The position numbers and the translations under genes were made by a program. The notes beneath the pieces were generated by a model. The model did no database searches, had not been told where the DNA came from, and was given only the letters and a program-made list of their open reading frames with translations. From assembly GCA_933228895.1 (NCBI GenBank), contig OW121847.1, forward strand, positions 85,415,656-85,479,655: a DNA stretch of 64,000 nucleotides, given 5' to 3'. Positions 22,090 through 35,115 of this stretch are shown here, piece by piece. The stretch's first letter is position 1. The number at the start of each line of letters is the position of its first letter. This DNA is from Platycnemis pennipes. Lineage: Eukaryota; Arthropoda; Insecta; Odonata; Platycnemididae.

Positions 22090-25000
22090 CTGCCTCTCCA
22101 TTTTTGAACAGCAACTTTGTCATTTTTATAGAAATGTTTCCTTTCCCACCAGCTAAACACTTATCCAATCGTCTTTTTCACACATCGTTTTTGCCACATG
22201 CGTTCTTCTTGACGCCAACATCTCCAAAGCCTCCAAACTGTTCTCAAAATCTCCACCCGAAATTTAGTTCAGGGGAAGATGCTGAATATGATGGCAGTTG
22301 ATATATAATTTAACTTCATTTGCATTTTCTTTTGTATTGTAATTTAACTTCCTTGTATTTTCTTTAATCCTGCACGACCATAAAAGTGTCTCGATATAAA
22401 TTATGACATTGCTCAAATTATCTTCCATAATAACATTATGGATGATATCAATACGTTCATTCAAATGTTTTACTTTATTACCCTAAAATATCACTGTCTG
22501 ATCTTATTGGTTTTTCCTGTATCTCTCAGAATCATCAAACTGTACTGACTCCTGCCATAGTTATCTATACTGAAGGGTTTTAACGGTTTCCTAATTGAAG
22601 TCATTTCTAGTTCTTGACCCACATTTCCTGCCTCAATCCCATCTCATCCTACCCCTAACCTTGGGTTCTAATGACTAGGAAGAACAAATGCTCTCGGGAA
22701 TATTATTTGATATTTCCCCCGAGTGATCAAATATTGTATGCTTATTCCTCTCAATCCTCACTTCCAGTATTCTATCACTCAGTCGAGTCACCCGAATGCC
22801 AATCCCAGAGCATAATTTCTTCAGTGTATTATTTTCTGCTGTACCTGTCTTTACCGCTCTGCTAGAAATGCGTGTGAAGAAGATCGCGACAGCCTTCAAC
22901 TCCGTCTCCCGGATACGACAACTCTCCAGCGAGCTGGGCCTCATTTTTTCACAATGTCTCTCTCTGTCATGCATAACTTACAGAAATCAAATAGGAGGTT
23001 TTGATTATCTTCCTCTCTAAGGCCTTAACTCGGCCACCCCACCGATATCTAATGCTCTTTTGCAGCCACCTCACAGCGAGGAACACATGGCTGGTATTGG
23101 AGTTAATCTTCCTTCTGGCTTCTACCCGTTGGGTAACCTTCCAACTCTATGAGATAATAAATAGGTCCACTATATTAAAATCTAAATACATTGCGAGTGA
23201 TGCTTTGTGTTGGAACGAGTCATAATTTTAGCGGCCTTTTAAATAAGCTTATGTGCATTAGTAAGTCGTTTTCATCGCCCCTTTAATTGACTTATGTAGA
23301 GTATTAGCCTTGAAAAATACGAGCCCGGCCCGGTATTCCCGCACGTGCAAAGGGACCATCTGCTTGCGCTGGCCCATAATTGCCTCGTTAGCGGTTGAAA
23401 AACGATGCCCTCCTTTGGTCCAACCGCTCGTGAATTTCCCTGTCTGGGTAGTGCTTCAGATCTTAGGAGACGGGTCCGGAATGAGCGTTGTCGCCGCCTC
23501 CACCCCGCTCGTGAATGGGTTCCCCAAGTGGACTTAAAGCCCGTGCACCCGGATGACAGTTTCTCCGGATGAGTTTTCACGGGGTCCTCGGGAAGTGGCT
23601 GCTCTCGTTGTAAAACGATGTGTCCTCTGTCGCAAAGGCAAGTGCCCTTGAAAACTCCGCTGTGACGGATGGCGAGTCATGGGCGCCTGACCCTCCCCGC
23701 CCCCTTCCTCTCCCCTTCCGGACGAGGTCTTCTCCGTCACGCGTCCCCGTTTCGCAAGATTGGTCCATTCACGACAACGCCACGGTATTTCGTTTCATCA
23801 TTCTCTTAAGGCCGTCATTTAGGCATACGAAGTAGGAGTGCATCTACAACCACGGAGTACCCTGTGGTCTACCGTGTTGGTGTGTGGCTCGGAATGGATC
23901 TTAAACAGACACGCACCAATATATTTCCTGCCAAAAATTCCAGGAACTAATTTTTAATAAAATTTTCCTTCAATGCGTTAGACGCTAGTTAATATTTACT
24001 GCCTTATTGAGGCTTTTGAATGATAGCTTGTAGGAGAAGCAATCTATCGGTGAAGGTATGAACAATTAAGAAACATTTTTGCGAAAATGGGACAAAATAA
24101 GCTATCTTCATATGCACCTGTATATGCTCATTTTGTGGCATTTATCACTTATTAGGATCGAACATGTAACAGAACTTAGTACTCCATTTTGGCAGTGGTC
24201 TATGAAGAATAATGTTCATGGTCAAGTAGGCCCCAGTGCGAGGTAGGTACCTAGTCCTTAAATTTTTTCCCTTCATTGGAAAAAAGGCTAGCTGCTAATT
24301 TACTCAAGGTTTCTGACTGCATTTAAAAATATTAATTAAACGGTAATGGTCACTCATTTGACACAAGGAAACTAATGAACACCATTAACCTCTGACAGTG
24401 TCTTTGAAGGAGGAGTATCTTCATAAATATTATTTTTTGTGTATTTTTTAGCTTTAATGCCATTTAAACCCCAACCATAAATGGAGTGACTGATTTTTTT
24501 ATTATTTATTTTGTTATTTCCTTTCTCATTTTTGTAACCATTGTGTTTTCTCAGAGGTATTCTTTGCCATGAATCAACACGTTCTATAAATAAACGCTAC
24601 ATTGAACCTTATCATTGAGAGTCCCGCGTTTGCTCAATAGTCGATGTCTAAAAGGTAAAAATGAAGCCCTCTCAATTTTAATATGCCGGAGGGAATTAAT
24701 CATAAATACCATCGATTTGAAGTGCACGCGTTGCCTATTAGGCTTTCAGTCAGGACTTACATACGTCTGCTACCATCTTGGGCTTAGGTTTTAGAAAAAC
24801 TCGAGTGGTCGGCGTTGCGCGCCTTCATGCTTAAGTTTCCTCTGCGGCGAATCGCCACGAATCAGTAATGCTCTGCCAGTGGACCTGAATATTGATTGGG
24901 TGCTGTTTCATCGGCGCCGTTCTACACTTGGGAACGTGAGCATTCACTCGATGCCTCGAGAAGGCATCGCCGCCTCCGTGTCGGCTGCAAGCAAGGGACA

Positions 25001-25325
25001 AAGGGGAGAATCCTTTCTATCGAGTTTAAGTGTCGCTTAGTTGCTCTCCCACCAACCGCAAGGCCGGTCGTTTGAAACCATTGAATGGAATGGGGTATTA
25101 GTAAGTGAGATGCAGCACCATTGTGGATGGGTGGTTAACTGAGCAAAGGTATGGGTATTCTTGCAAACTGAGGAGGGGTGGAGAGAAACACGACTTTAAC
25201 GTGAGCTTACTCATAACGAAAGGCGCCAAACGGTCCTCGATGCCACATCCCATGTGACGAACGGATACTGGATTCCAAATACTTGCTCTTCACCTAGCGC
25301 CTATATACCAGCGGTATCTCATGTC
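22090..25325. other. unassigned sequence
   Basis: It contains a two-unit degenerate tandem repeat of about 32 bp at 22305-22365 (aatttaacttc...ttttcttt) and a GC-rich patch at 23290-23780 whose open frames have no recognisable domains. Otherwise AT-rich with nothing identified. Confidence 0.35.
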
Positions 25326-25405
25326 TCTGTTACTACCTAAATTTGAACCCGGGTCTTCGGAATGTAAAATCCTCTATCTGTCTCACCAACGGGACTCACC
25401 AGTGG
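25170..25405 (-). mobile_element. tRNA-derived SINE (probable)
   Basis: On the - strand an A-box-like gttggtgagacagatagagg precedes the B box gggttcaaatt (complement of 25341-25352). The sequence downstream to about 25170 may be the SINE body. No target-site duplication was found. Confidence 0.45.
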
Positions 25406-28400
25406 AGGTCCACCTCGTGAACCCGATTCTGTAATAGATGGCATATTTATGTTTTCAGGATTGGGACTGGAAATGCTATACATGTTGTTGATGGGGATTA
25501 ACCCTGCATAGCCGGATGCCTAAAGCGCTAAAACAGGTATTTTTGGCATAATAGTGGTAATACATCTGTAATCCTGTTGGGTTGATGCAATGCAAAATAT
25601 TGATTAATATACCTCCGTATTGAACTGCTAAATCCATGCAACGTGAACAATACTAAATACTAAATACCCACCAGTGGTTTATGTCCTTTAAAATTATTAC
25701 GCTTAGAATTCATCATTTTTGCTTCAGTCATCCCATTATTGCTATTTTTCATTTAATTTTTCGTAAAATTTTTGGGCAAAACTAATTTTCCAGATCACAC
25801 ATCATTCAAAGTAAATCAATTTTTTTGTGTTAGATACGAAATATTCTGTTTCAGACCACGTCCATTTCTCTATCTAATTTCTCCTTTCAATTCTGGCAGC
25901 AATTTTGTTTTTGTTTGTTTTATGAATATATTCTGATCATAATAAAACTAAAAATACGGCAATAAAAATTGTTCCCGAGTATCCCAAGATGGAAGAGATG
26001 TTTTATTTTTAAAAGTTGCCGTAGGTGATTGAAAAGTACGAATTTGGAATTCCACGTGTGGGACGGGATTTAATTCACTCACATCTGTAAACTGTACCCA
26101 ATTTAGAGTATTATTCCAATGAAGAGCTCACAATAACAGAAGCCATTTTAGATGAAAATGAAGTCACTATCAAACATCATTAATGTTTCAAAACAATTTT
26201 TTACAAAAACTATTTTTTACAAAAACAATTTTTTAATGAAAGCTACTCCTAAATGGAGTGGCTTTTGAAGATCGTTCCTAAATGCATGCTTCGGTATCTT
26301 CAGATAACATTCGGATATCATGTCCTGTAATAAAGTAATATACGTATTATGCGATGTAGATATTAATAAAATGGATGCAGTGTAGCGGGCGCTATCAAAT
26401 ACGCTAATAACATTTGCATTTCATTCGCAGTTAATCTCTTTCAGTGATACTGCAAAACACTAGATACTGCAAAACCTCTGTAATGAATGCCGGAAGATAA
26501 ACGTTTGTATGAAACATCTTATCTCACTTGTGCTGTTTTTCTGTAGTGTGTAGCTGACTAAGATGTCTTCGGAAATCTGTGATATAGTGAAGTACACGAA
26601 TAAATTCAATACCACTTATGTGCATCGCTCTTTTAGGATCGTTGCACAAGCCTTAGTGGAAGACACCGATATCATCCTTTGGCTAGCAAGCCCAGAGCAT
26701 TCGGGCGGTGGATTTTTTTCCTTGCAGGAAATGTGTTTCGCTTCGTGAGCAGGCAAATGAATAAACTGGACAGAAACAGACGAGATGTAGAGGAAAGATG
26801 GGAGATAAAAACTATCGTTTAGGCGATGGAGATTTTTTCGCTCCTGTGCTCTGTTGTTAACGAGAGCGTGTGTCCCTAGTCATTAATCTACTCCAAAGCT
26901 CAAATAGTGTGCGCTTCGCAAAGGAGGCTAATGGTGGTATTTTATTTTGTTTTTGATGGCCTTGACCTTTTTTGTTAATATTTGAATGATGTTTGTGTGG
27001 CTAAATAAAGTTGGCCGGGAGAGCGGAAGGTCACATTTGCGTAACTTTTTGTAATATTATTGTGATAAATGTTTAAACTGTGATCCTAATGTTTTTAATT
27101 AGAGAAAGTCATCATCAGGCGCAATACGCAGTCAAACGCTAAGTTTCAACCCATTAAGGTTGATGGTATATGGGTGTCATGCGGCTGTATAAAATGAAAT
27201 TTTCCGTCTTTAGAAAAATATTTCAGTCTGTTTATTTCATAATCCTTGTCATAAGAAGTACGTATTCGAGTTTATTCGGTGCATTACCATGAACTAATAT
27301 ATTTTTCCGGGGCAGTTATCAATCAGGATTGTATGATCGTGATTTTAATTGCTTGAATGTTTGTAATTTTTTTAGAGACACTCATCCAGTTTGAGCGAGT
27401 TTGTGAATATTTTTCATTTCTCCAATTAAATTAAATACTTAATTTCCTTTTTAAAAATGCAGATTTTATTCAAGTCACACACGTAAATTAGTGAAGGTAA
27501 AAAGCTTAAAATTTCACGGCGAAAAAATTAGCTACGGAGACGTCTGGTCTAGAGCATAGAGGAGAGAAAAAAGGTACAGGTTTTGCGAAGTGTAGGAAGA
27601 AAAACAGGGTTTGTAATGAGAGAAATTTAAGATAAGATAACTGTGTGGGGAATGGTGTAATTCAAGGAAAATGCTTTGCTAGCGAGAAAGGAAATGAGGA
27701 AGATGGCTGCCACAGATTGAAAGGTGGGGGTTGTTAATATGAGAATTACAAATGACGGCGATAGTCAAGAAAGTGTTCTCCTCTATCTCTTTCTCTATCT
27801 CCATCGTCCTAAATTATACTTTGGTTTTCGAATGCTGAGAAGAGATTTCCTAGGTATACCTGCATACATTGACAAAAGAAATTAGATATGTGGGCAAAGC
27901 GAATTGCGCCCTTCCAGCTGTATCAAAGCTAGTTTTATATCAGCTCGGTAGATGAATATTCCTCCAGAGGTTAATTAACAACCATATGAAAAATCATGTT
28001 CGTGGAAGTTCCTATGCGGGGAAATATCACATTAACGTAATGATAAATTTTATTCCTTATGAGACAGCACTATTAGCGAGTACAATCATGATGAGTACCA
28101 CCTTCGCGTTATACAATTCTACCAATAAGTGCATAAAATTATTTTACATTACTCACATCTGAGTTAAAAGGATGTATTTATAATAATATCATCCATAAGT
28201 GCTTTTTCCACCAATGCGACTATTCTCGGCCTTTATGTCAGGCAAGCGTCTGAGAAGAGAGAATTGAATCTGCTCAAGAAAGAGCAAGAGTAATCGCGGA
28301 GCCATTTCTCTTCTTAAAGAGGAATGAATGTATTTATGTCCTCCAAGGCACTGTCTGAGATCCTAGGGTAATCTTATGAATGTGAAGATCGATGCCGTTA

Positions 28401-28853
28401 AGGAAAGTTCTCTCAAAAAACAGCCGTACATCAACTCGCTCCGAGTGAAGTGTCAAGGATTGATTTTTTTCACTATTTTTCCCGACCCTTCTAGTTTTGT
28501 GGGGAGTTACCATCAGTTCATTTTTCAGCGCTCGTCCCATCCAGCCAATAGCGTTGAGACATTGTAACACCCCGCTTACTTTGCTTGTCTGCTACGGAAT
28601 CCCTGCGGGGAACTGTGGCTGATGATTGGAAAATCCCTGACGTATCTCTGATTTGAGAAAGGCATTTGGATGGTTTGATGTCGATTTCTCTGCGCTGTTC
28701 ATCAATCATTTGTTCGTGCTCTCTGCTCCCATCCCGTAACTCACTGCATTTTTCCAATCACGGTAGTCTTTAAATAAGTAGGAGGTGTATTTTACTCTTT
28801 CATAACTCGTAACACTTTGATGTTGTGACTTTCTTCCTTTGGAGGCATTTCCC
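25406..28853. other. unassigned AT-rich sequence
   Basis: The only structure seen is a three-unit 16-bp tandem repeat at 26194-26241 (caattttttacaaaaa). Open frames at 26563-26748 and 28334-28757 match no known family. Confidence 0.35.
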
Positions 28854-28892
28854 TTTCAATGTATTTCAATGTATTTCAATGTATTTAATGTA
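28854..28892. repeat. 10-bp tandem repeat (tttcaatgta)
   Basis: Three exact units plus a fourth missing one base, followed by a short tatgtata run. Confidence 0.85.
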
Positions 28893-31800
28893 TATGTATA
28901 TATGCTCTAAGAGCTGATGTAGCCGTTGGTATTTGTTTGGCATAGATCTTTCATCGTTCTCCATGTTTCTCGATTATAAATCTTGACAGCGTGGCATACA
29001 AAGCTGAAGGTTTTATTACTTACAAGTCACGTAGTAAATATACGGAATATTTCTTTGGCTTGAGGGAAAAAAGTTTATATGCTTCGTCTCTATGAAGCAT
29101 GTCGTATTAAGATACTGAAAATAAGGAGTTGCAGATTACCTTATTACTTTAGAGCATGAAATAGACTCTCCATTCATGGACAGCCGCTATAAGGAGGGGG
29201 CCACATAAACTCAGTGTCAACCTACCCAGCGTTTTGACAGAGGAGCTAGTGTGATTTGACCCAGTAACAATTGAAAATCACTGATCCTGATAAAAAAATA
29301 TTAATTTTTCATGGAGAAGAAATTTTTGCATCGTACCAAGAAACAATATCCGATGGATAAAAAGACCTCTGGTCGCACATCACTCGTCTTTTTTTTCCCA
29401 ACCCTTATCGCACCTTAATCTCAGAATCTAATGCCTAGCCTATACATACATTTTCCTTCCTTCCCAGTTTCCATTATGGATGATATACGTGTCCTTTTTT
29501 AGATAAAGTTAAATTTATTCTCTGGTGCATTGCATTTGATTTTCTTTTGCTTCACGTTACATCGTCATGTACTAGATAAACGTTCACTTGGTGACCCCTT
29601 CAATTTCACAGAATAAAACTACGTCCCTGTCTTGAGTGTGAACCTTAATTTTATATCAGGTGCGTGCAGGTTTTACGGTTTCCGTGCACTTCGGGCGAAT
29701 GCCGGACCAATGTGACTTCCATAATGCAAAATCAATTATGAATAATCGATTAACACAATGATAAATGAATAATACGATATGACACAAGCCTTGAAGAGGA
29801 AATATATTCCTAGAGCAGAGCTCTCCAGTTTTGTTATTTTATTACGGTTGGTTTATTGCGATATATTTTATGAAATGTTATATGATGGTGTAAATGAACT
29901 TTTTTGACTTGAATGACTGCGTTTGAAGATACGTTCATGAGAGATTTTATTGCTACATTTTTTTTAAATTGAGGATTCTGGGCGTCAAAGACGACATAGC
30001 ATTACGCTATTCCGATATTTTTTGCAAACTAAATACGATATAGCACAATTACATCTCGAAAACTAGGTGTAATGCTGCTTTGTAATGCCTAACCATTAAC
30101 CACAATTTAAGAGTCACAAGTATATCATTTCCCTTCTTGCTGCAGTTGAAGCGTTTTATAATACCAAAGTAATATAAGAAAGTGTCGTAGTTAGTTCGAT
30201 CCGTTATAGGCCACGTGAAAGGCTACCCCTCTGGACAACATCAGTTTGAGATGGTGCTATGCAGTCTATTGGATGCCAAAGAGATCACTTTGGCGAGAAA
30301 ATCGTGGAAAAATGGGTTCTCAGGTCGTAGCCAATCTCCCTTTTGCCTTCGGACTTTTGATTTTCATTTATTGTTTTTTGTCCATTCTCTCTCTTTCACT
30401 CTGGTCTCCATTTCACTCCCATCTCCCCCCTTCCACAACATGGCGGCACATTGGTTCTTCCAGCTCTCAGTCAATCGTTGCCTCCCAACCTTTGGGGTTT
30501 CTTTCATTAAGAGGCGAGTGTGTAGCAGCCTTGGTCGTCAGCCCACGTCGTTCGAGAATCGGAAAACCATTCACTCCGCATCCCTCCATTACCGTTCTCA
30601 TTCCCTGTCCTCCACTTTCTGACGCCGTTTGCCCTCCTTGGGTCTCATTAACTCTCGAGAGAGTTGTTCTCCCCGTTGGAGGGGGACTACGGGATAAATT
30701 GAATCTGAGGCATCGCCGCAGAACGACCCCCGAGACCTAGAGCAATTTGTTGGATGTTTTTATCGAATCACTGCAACGTTTAACCAGATGCAATACATTC
30801 GAGTGAGTATTAGGATGAGAGTTTAAGGGTGTAACTAGAGAAATAGCACGTACTATTCAGTTAATCGTCGTTAAAAAAAGAGATATTGGTGATCTTCCAT
30901 TCCATCACGTAATTCTCTCTTCATTTTCTATTGTGCTCAAGCAAAACTTCTCTGTGTTCATGGGACTGGGATTCTTTGATACACCGTTCTTTTTAGTAGA
31001 TTAACCATTATTTATCAATCATCAAATGTCTTTTTTACGAAAATATACGTAATTTGGGATAAAATTAATATGGAGTAGCGTGTGCTCTTTTCCTTACCCA
31101 TTCCAATTCGAGTATAATCAGGTTAAAAAATCCTTCGCGGCTAGATTCTTTAAAAAATAATCCCTTATAGGTCGCAAGTAAATGTTGATGCGTTGAAGTA
31201 AATAAGTTAATGTAGTTTCTATTATTGCAGCCACGGCTAAGCATAAATCCATGATCATTAAATAAAAGATGAAAGCTAGTTGACTACGTAAATTAGTACT
31301 TGTAATTTACTTTCCTGTGTTTTTCGGAAACTAACACATACCCTTACGAACGGTTTCATGGTTAGGGAGATATATCGTAGATGCTATAATTATGGAAATG
31401 AATAAGATGTGAAAATTTACAAAATGTTTCGTATTCAGAATTCTATTTCCATATTCTTCACTCGCTCAAGTTATGTTGACCCCTAGGTTTTCGTAACAGC
31501 GGAAAATAATCTGCATCTAGAGATCTTCGAGCACTACCAACTTATGGAGCCGCACGGCAATGACATCATTTGTCGTGCGGCACCGTTTGGTGATTCTAGG
31601 GACACTCGAAAGAGACGGATGGTGTGCTACAACACCATGTAAATTAAAACGTAATAAGTGGTTTATGTCATCGGACCAGATCTCCTAGTACAGAGAGGTA
31701 ATTTGAATAAGATAAGGGACTCCCGAATTACTCTGATTACTTAAAGGATTCCGGAATGCATAAGTGTACCTACTTTACGCTCGCATTATTATGTGACACC

Positions 31801-32194
31801 CTCATGTTATATATAAGCGTATTAAATTATTATAGTAATTCCTACATAAATTTTGTCTTTTCACCATAAATAACGCGTCAAAACCAGTCATGATGCAAAC
31901 ATTTAGCACATCGCACATCATAAAATATTCTTAATTACACCTATTAAAACCAAAGCGTGATCAGACCGGGTGCAGATTTACCGTCGTTCTGAACTAATCC
32001 TTTTGAATTGCACAAAACGAATCATTAATTGGTTTAATAAGGACATTTGAAGCCTTACAAGATGGTTTCAACCGCAAAACAAACATTTTCAATTCTCAAA
32101 AGTCTCTTTAATTGTTCATTCATTATTTGATCTGTTTCAACGCCGTTTAATAGACTCCTGGTGCTTAAGAAAATATAGTAGTAGTAGATTTGGA
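28893..32194. other. unassigned sequence
   Basis: Mostly AT-rich. A C+T-rich patch at 30330-30620 produces two overlapping + strand open frames (30215-30740) that look compositional. A hairpin with a stem of about 15 bp and one bulge lies at 31549-31581 (gccgcacg...cgtgcggc). No gene was recognised. Confidence 0.35.
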
Positions 32195-32483
32195 TGTATA
32201 GGGTGCGTCGACAACTATGGTCATTTTGCACCACGCACAATCCAATTTATAACAATAAATATGTATAAATATAAATATAAAGTAAAAATCAAAAGCAGTA
32301 TAAAAGGTCCAGATTTATGACACTATATTATATTTTACTAATGAGGTTTGTTTCTTTTAAAAAATTAATAACATGGCATAGGCGATCAGCATCGTTGCCT
32401 AGAACGTGTTCTAGGTCGCCGCTGATGCCTAGCCTGTTACGTGTGTCCCGGTATTTGTCACACTCCGTCAGGATATGTCGCAC
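32195..32483 (-). pseudogene. LINE ORF2 C-terminal end and 3' UTR (RNase-H-class, I/Jockey-like)
   Basis: The - strand frame ending at the TAA 32328-32330 reads VRHILTECDKY, RDTRNRLGISGDLEHV and LGNDADRLCHVINFLKETNL. This His-Ile-Leu-x-x-Cys plus FLKE pattern is the zinc-knuckle and tail found after RNase H in I- and Jockey-superfamily LINEs. About 51 codons survive; the RT and RNase H are gone upstream of 32483. The 3' UTR includes tgcaaaatgaccatagttgtcgacgcacc (32200-32230 region), similar to other such 3' UTRs I know. This is a 5'-truncated dead copy. The clade is uncertain. Confidence 0.7.
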
Positions 32484-33010
32484 AAGAAAATATAGCCAAA
32501 GCATCAATTTATTGCATCATGTATCGTAATTGTGCTTTATCGTGCATAACTTTTGTATTTCCTTTTTTTTTTGGAGGTGACAAAACGAAGATTACCCACG
32601 CCACTTCTTTCGTTCTTTTTCGTGGAGTGAGACAGCTAAGCCGGCATCTATCTCAGAGTTTCCTTGATTGCAACCACCACCCCTCTTAAATGAGTCTGCA
32701 GCCGCCTGGGGACTTTGATTGATGAGACGGAACGAGAAAGCATCCGCAATCAGGGAAAAAGAAATGGTCATCCATTAGGTGACCAGAAGAATTCGCCCAA
32801 CCGTGGGAGGGGGTGTAAACGGTGAAACACTACTCCTAAGGGTGATTTTTTTGTTTTCCATACCCGGATATCTTAAAGCTGGCGTGGCTTGCTCAGAAGC
32901 GGGAGAATTACTGCGTGAATGAAAGAGAACATCTCCAATTAGTGAAGGAATCTATGAGTACCATGAAGAGAGTGGAGAACATTCATCCTCCCTTTATAAG
33001 AGTACTATTC
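32484..33010. other. unassigned sequence
   Basis: It contains a poly-T run near 32564. No gene or element was recognised up to the SINE. Confidence 0.35.
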
Positions 33011-33023
33011 CTCTCTCACTAAT

Positions 33024-33338
33024 CTCTTTTCATATGTGTTTTCAAGTCCGTTTCTGCTCTAATAGGCGCTTCAGACCGAGAGGAAAAGCCCAAGGATGGA
33101 AATGGAAGGAAAAGAAGGAATGATGGAGAGAAACCCGGCGTCGGCATTAGCATGCTCTTAACAAAAAGAGGCCAACGGTCAGTCAGACGGACGGAGTACT
33201 GCATTCGAATGTTCTCCACAAAACAATCAAGTAGGGGCCAGTTTACCAATGAAAATGTCTTCCGCTGCCGGGATTCGAGCCCGGGCTCTCCCGGTGAGAG
33301 GCCAGTACTTTAACCACTATAGCAACCCGCCCCCACCC
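33024..33338 (-). mobile_element. full-length tRNA-derived SINE with target-site duplication
   Basis: On the - strand the element starts with a tRNA-like head (gcgggttgctatagtggttaaagtactgg A-box region; B box ggctcgaatcc near 33273-33283). A body of about 200 bp follows, and it ends with gaagcgcctattagagcagaaacggacttgaaaacac. The last segment recurs at 52400-52461 and 53871-53915, which defines the family tail. A 13-bp duplication flanks it with one mismatch: 33011-33023 and 33339-33351 (ct[c/a]tctcactaat). No poly-A tail is present, so mobilisation probably used a LINE that recognises the 3' tail. Confidence 0.75.
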
Positions 33339-33351
33339 CTATCTCACTAAT

Positions 33352-34050
33352 TATACAGCTACCGTTTCATCAGATAAGGTTTCCGCTACCGCTTCATAAG
33401 ATTCTACATGGGACCCGCACTGTGACTGCATTTTCAAATTATTTAGGGAGAACGGTCCTCATCATAGTCGTTTCACTCCAGTCAGTGTCAAGCTACCTTC
33501 CTGATATGTCATCAACTCTACAAATTCTCTGTTATGTATTCAGTCATCATCCTTTGAAGGTATTCCCTATTTGGTTGGTCTACAAATACTGCCATCTAGA
33601 CGTTGAACAAACTCATCATAATTCATCATGGAATTGCGCTGTAATTAGCAAATGGAAAATGGAAGGAGGATGGAACCGTATATAAAAGCTTGTGGAAGCA
33701 GAGAAGATTCACTTAATGAATTAAACATCAGATTACAATAGTCCGATGCCAAAATTATATGCATCCTTGATAGCATTGCCTAAAAATTTTTGAACGGAAT
33801 GCAAATAGGTGGAGCCTACTGGCAATTTTACGGGAATATAATATTAGTTGGGGCTTGTAATCAGGTACTTCCCATCCTCACCGCGAGATCGGATATCTGG
33901 GGTTCGTGACTCATATCGGCCCAATCAACCATTAGGAAATACAACCCAGTGAAAAGGGGCCCTGAAGTACTCAATAATAGTAATCAAAACAATTCCGTAC
34001 CGTTGTAATTGCTTGGATTGGATTATCGAATGAATGAATGAGATGATCCG
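33352..34050. other. unassigned sequence
   Basis: It has a tRNA-like fragment near 33885-33915 (ggggttcgtgactc) too degraded to call, and an open frame at 33422-33685 of no known family. Confidence 0.35.
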
Positions 34051-35115
34051 TCATCATCATGGGTCAACAATCCTAGGATTGGTTTGACACTGTCCTCCAC
34101 TCGATTCTTCTATCGGCCAACCTCTTCATATTCACGTAATTCCTCTCTTTCACATCACTCACGACCTTTTCTTTAAAACTCATACGAGGCCTGCCTTTTC
34201 CATTCTTCCCGTTCACTTTTCCGTCGACGATTGTCTTCAACAGGCCATCATATCTTAGGATATGGCCGATTAGGTTGTCCCGTCTTCTTTTTAGGGTTTT
34301 CAGCAGACTTCTCTTTTCTCCCACTCTTCTTAAGACTTCATTTGTCACTCGGTCGATCCATTTTATCTTCATCATTCTTCGGTAGCACCACATTTCGAAT
34401 GCTTCCACCCTTTTCATCTCCACTGCTGTCATCGTCCATGCCTCACTGCCGTAAAGAAATATGCTCCAGATGTACGTTCTGATGAATTGTATCCTTATTT
34501 CTAAGGTTGTATTTCCAGCTGTAAGTAGATTTTTCTTTTGAAAGAATGCTCACTTTGCCTGGGCTATTCTACTGACTATTTCTTTCTTGATTCATCCATC
34601 TGCTTCCCAGGTTACTCGGCTTTCCAGGTAACAGAACTCCTTCACCTCTTCCAGTTTTTTTTATTTTCCTAGTTTTGGCCTCTTCTCTCTTGCTGCACAC
34701 TAATATCTTAGACTTCTTCTTATTGACCATCAGCTGATATCTGGCCATTATCCTTTCCATGGTTGTAAGCATCTTATTTAGGTCCTTCTCTGTCTCTGCT
34801 ATGAGTGATATGTCATCGGCAAATCGCAGCATGCTGATTGTTTCTCCGTGGATATTCACTCCAGAAGTCTTCTCTTTGACTTCATTGATGGCTCTCTCGA
34901 TGTAAACATCAAAAATTGCGGGATACAGTGCACAACCTTGTCTCCTTCCTTTCCTTATTCTTGCTTCTTCACAGCTGGGTCCAGATTTTATTAATGCTGC
35001 TTGGTTTTTATACAAACTGTGGATAGTTCTTCGGCCATAGTACGAGAACAGAATTCCAAGAATTAAATTCCAATGTACATTGTTAAGGAGATCCGTAATC
35101 GTAATATTCTGCTGA
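34051..35115 (-). mobile_element. RTE-like non-LTR retrotransposon, 5'-truncated
   Basis: This belongs to the same family as 7145-8811, on the opposite strand. It starts inside the RT domain at about 35115 and ends with the shared 3' sequence and a short (ATG)n-like tail at 34051-34062. Unlike the 7145 copy it retains the second half of RT, so the two copies together cover most of the element's coding region. No target-site duplication was identified. Confidence 0.8.
34073..35115 (-). pseudogene. reverse transcriptase C-terminal half relic
   Basis: The segment 34569-35120 reads IHSLYKNQAALI, KGRRQGCALYPAIFDVYIE and then LRFADDISLIAE. These are the thumb-side RT blocks with the catalytic FADD at residues 100-103 of that frame, plus MVNKKKSKI. 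A frame change near 34560 leads to 34073-34432, which carries AFEMWCYRRMMKIKWIDRV, RRDNLIGHILRYDGLLKTIV, GKGRPRMSFKEK and MKRLADRRIEW, ending at NQS plus a stop. This C-terminal region is typical of BovB/RTE-like ORF2 proteins. Frame changes and the missing N-terminus make it non-functional. Confidence 0.8.

Noticed and set aside
30215..30740. Two overlapping + strand frames of 135 and 164 codons
   Set aside because: Composition-driven in a C+T-rich stretch. No family resemblance and no splice context.
32369..32439. 71-nt imperfect hairpin resembling a pre-miRNA
   Set aside because: The same bases encode, on the - strand, the conserved C-terminal codons of a LINE ORF2 (LGISGDLEHVLGNDADRL), so the pairing is probably incidental.
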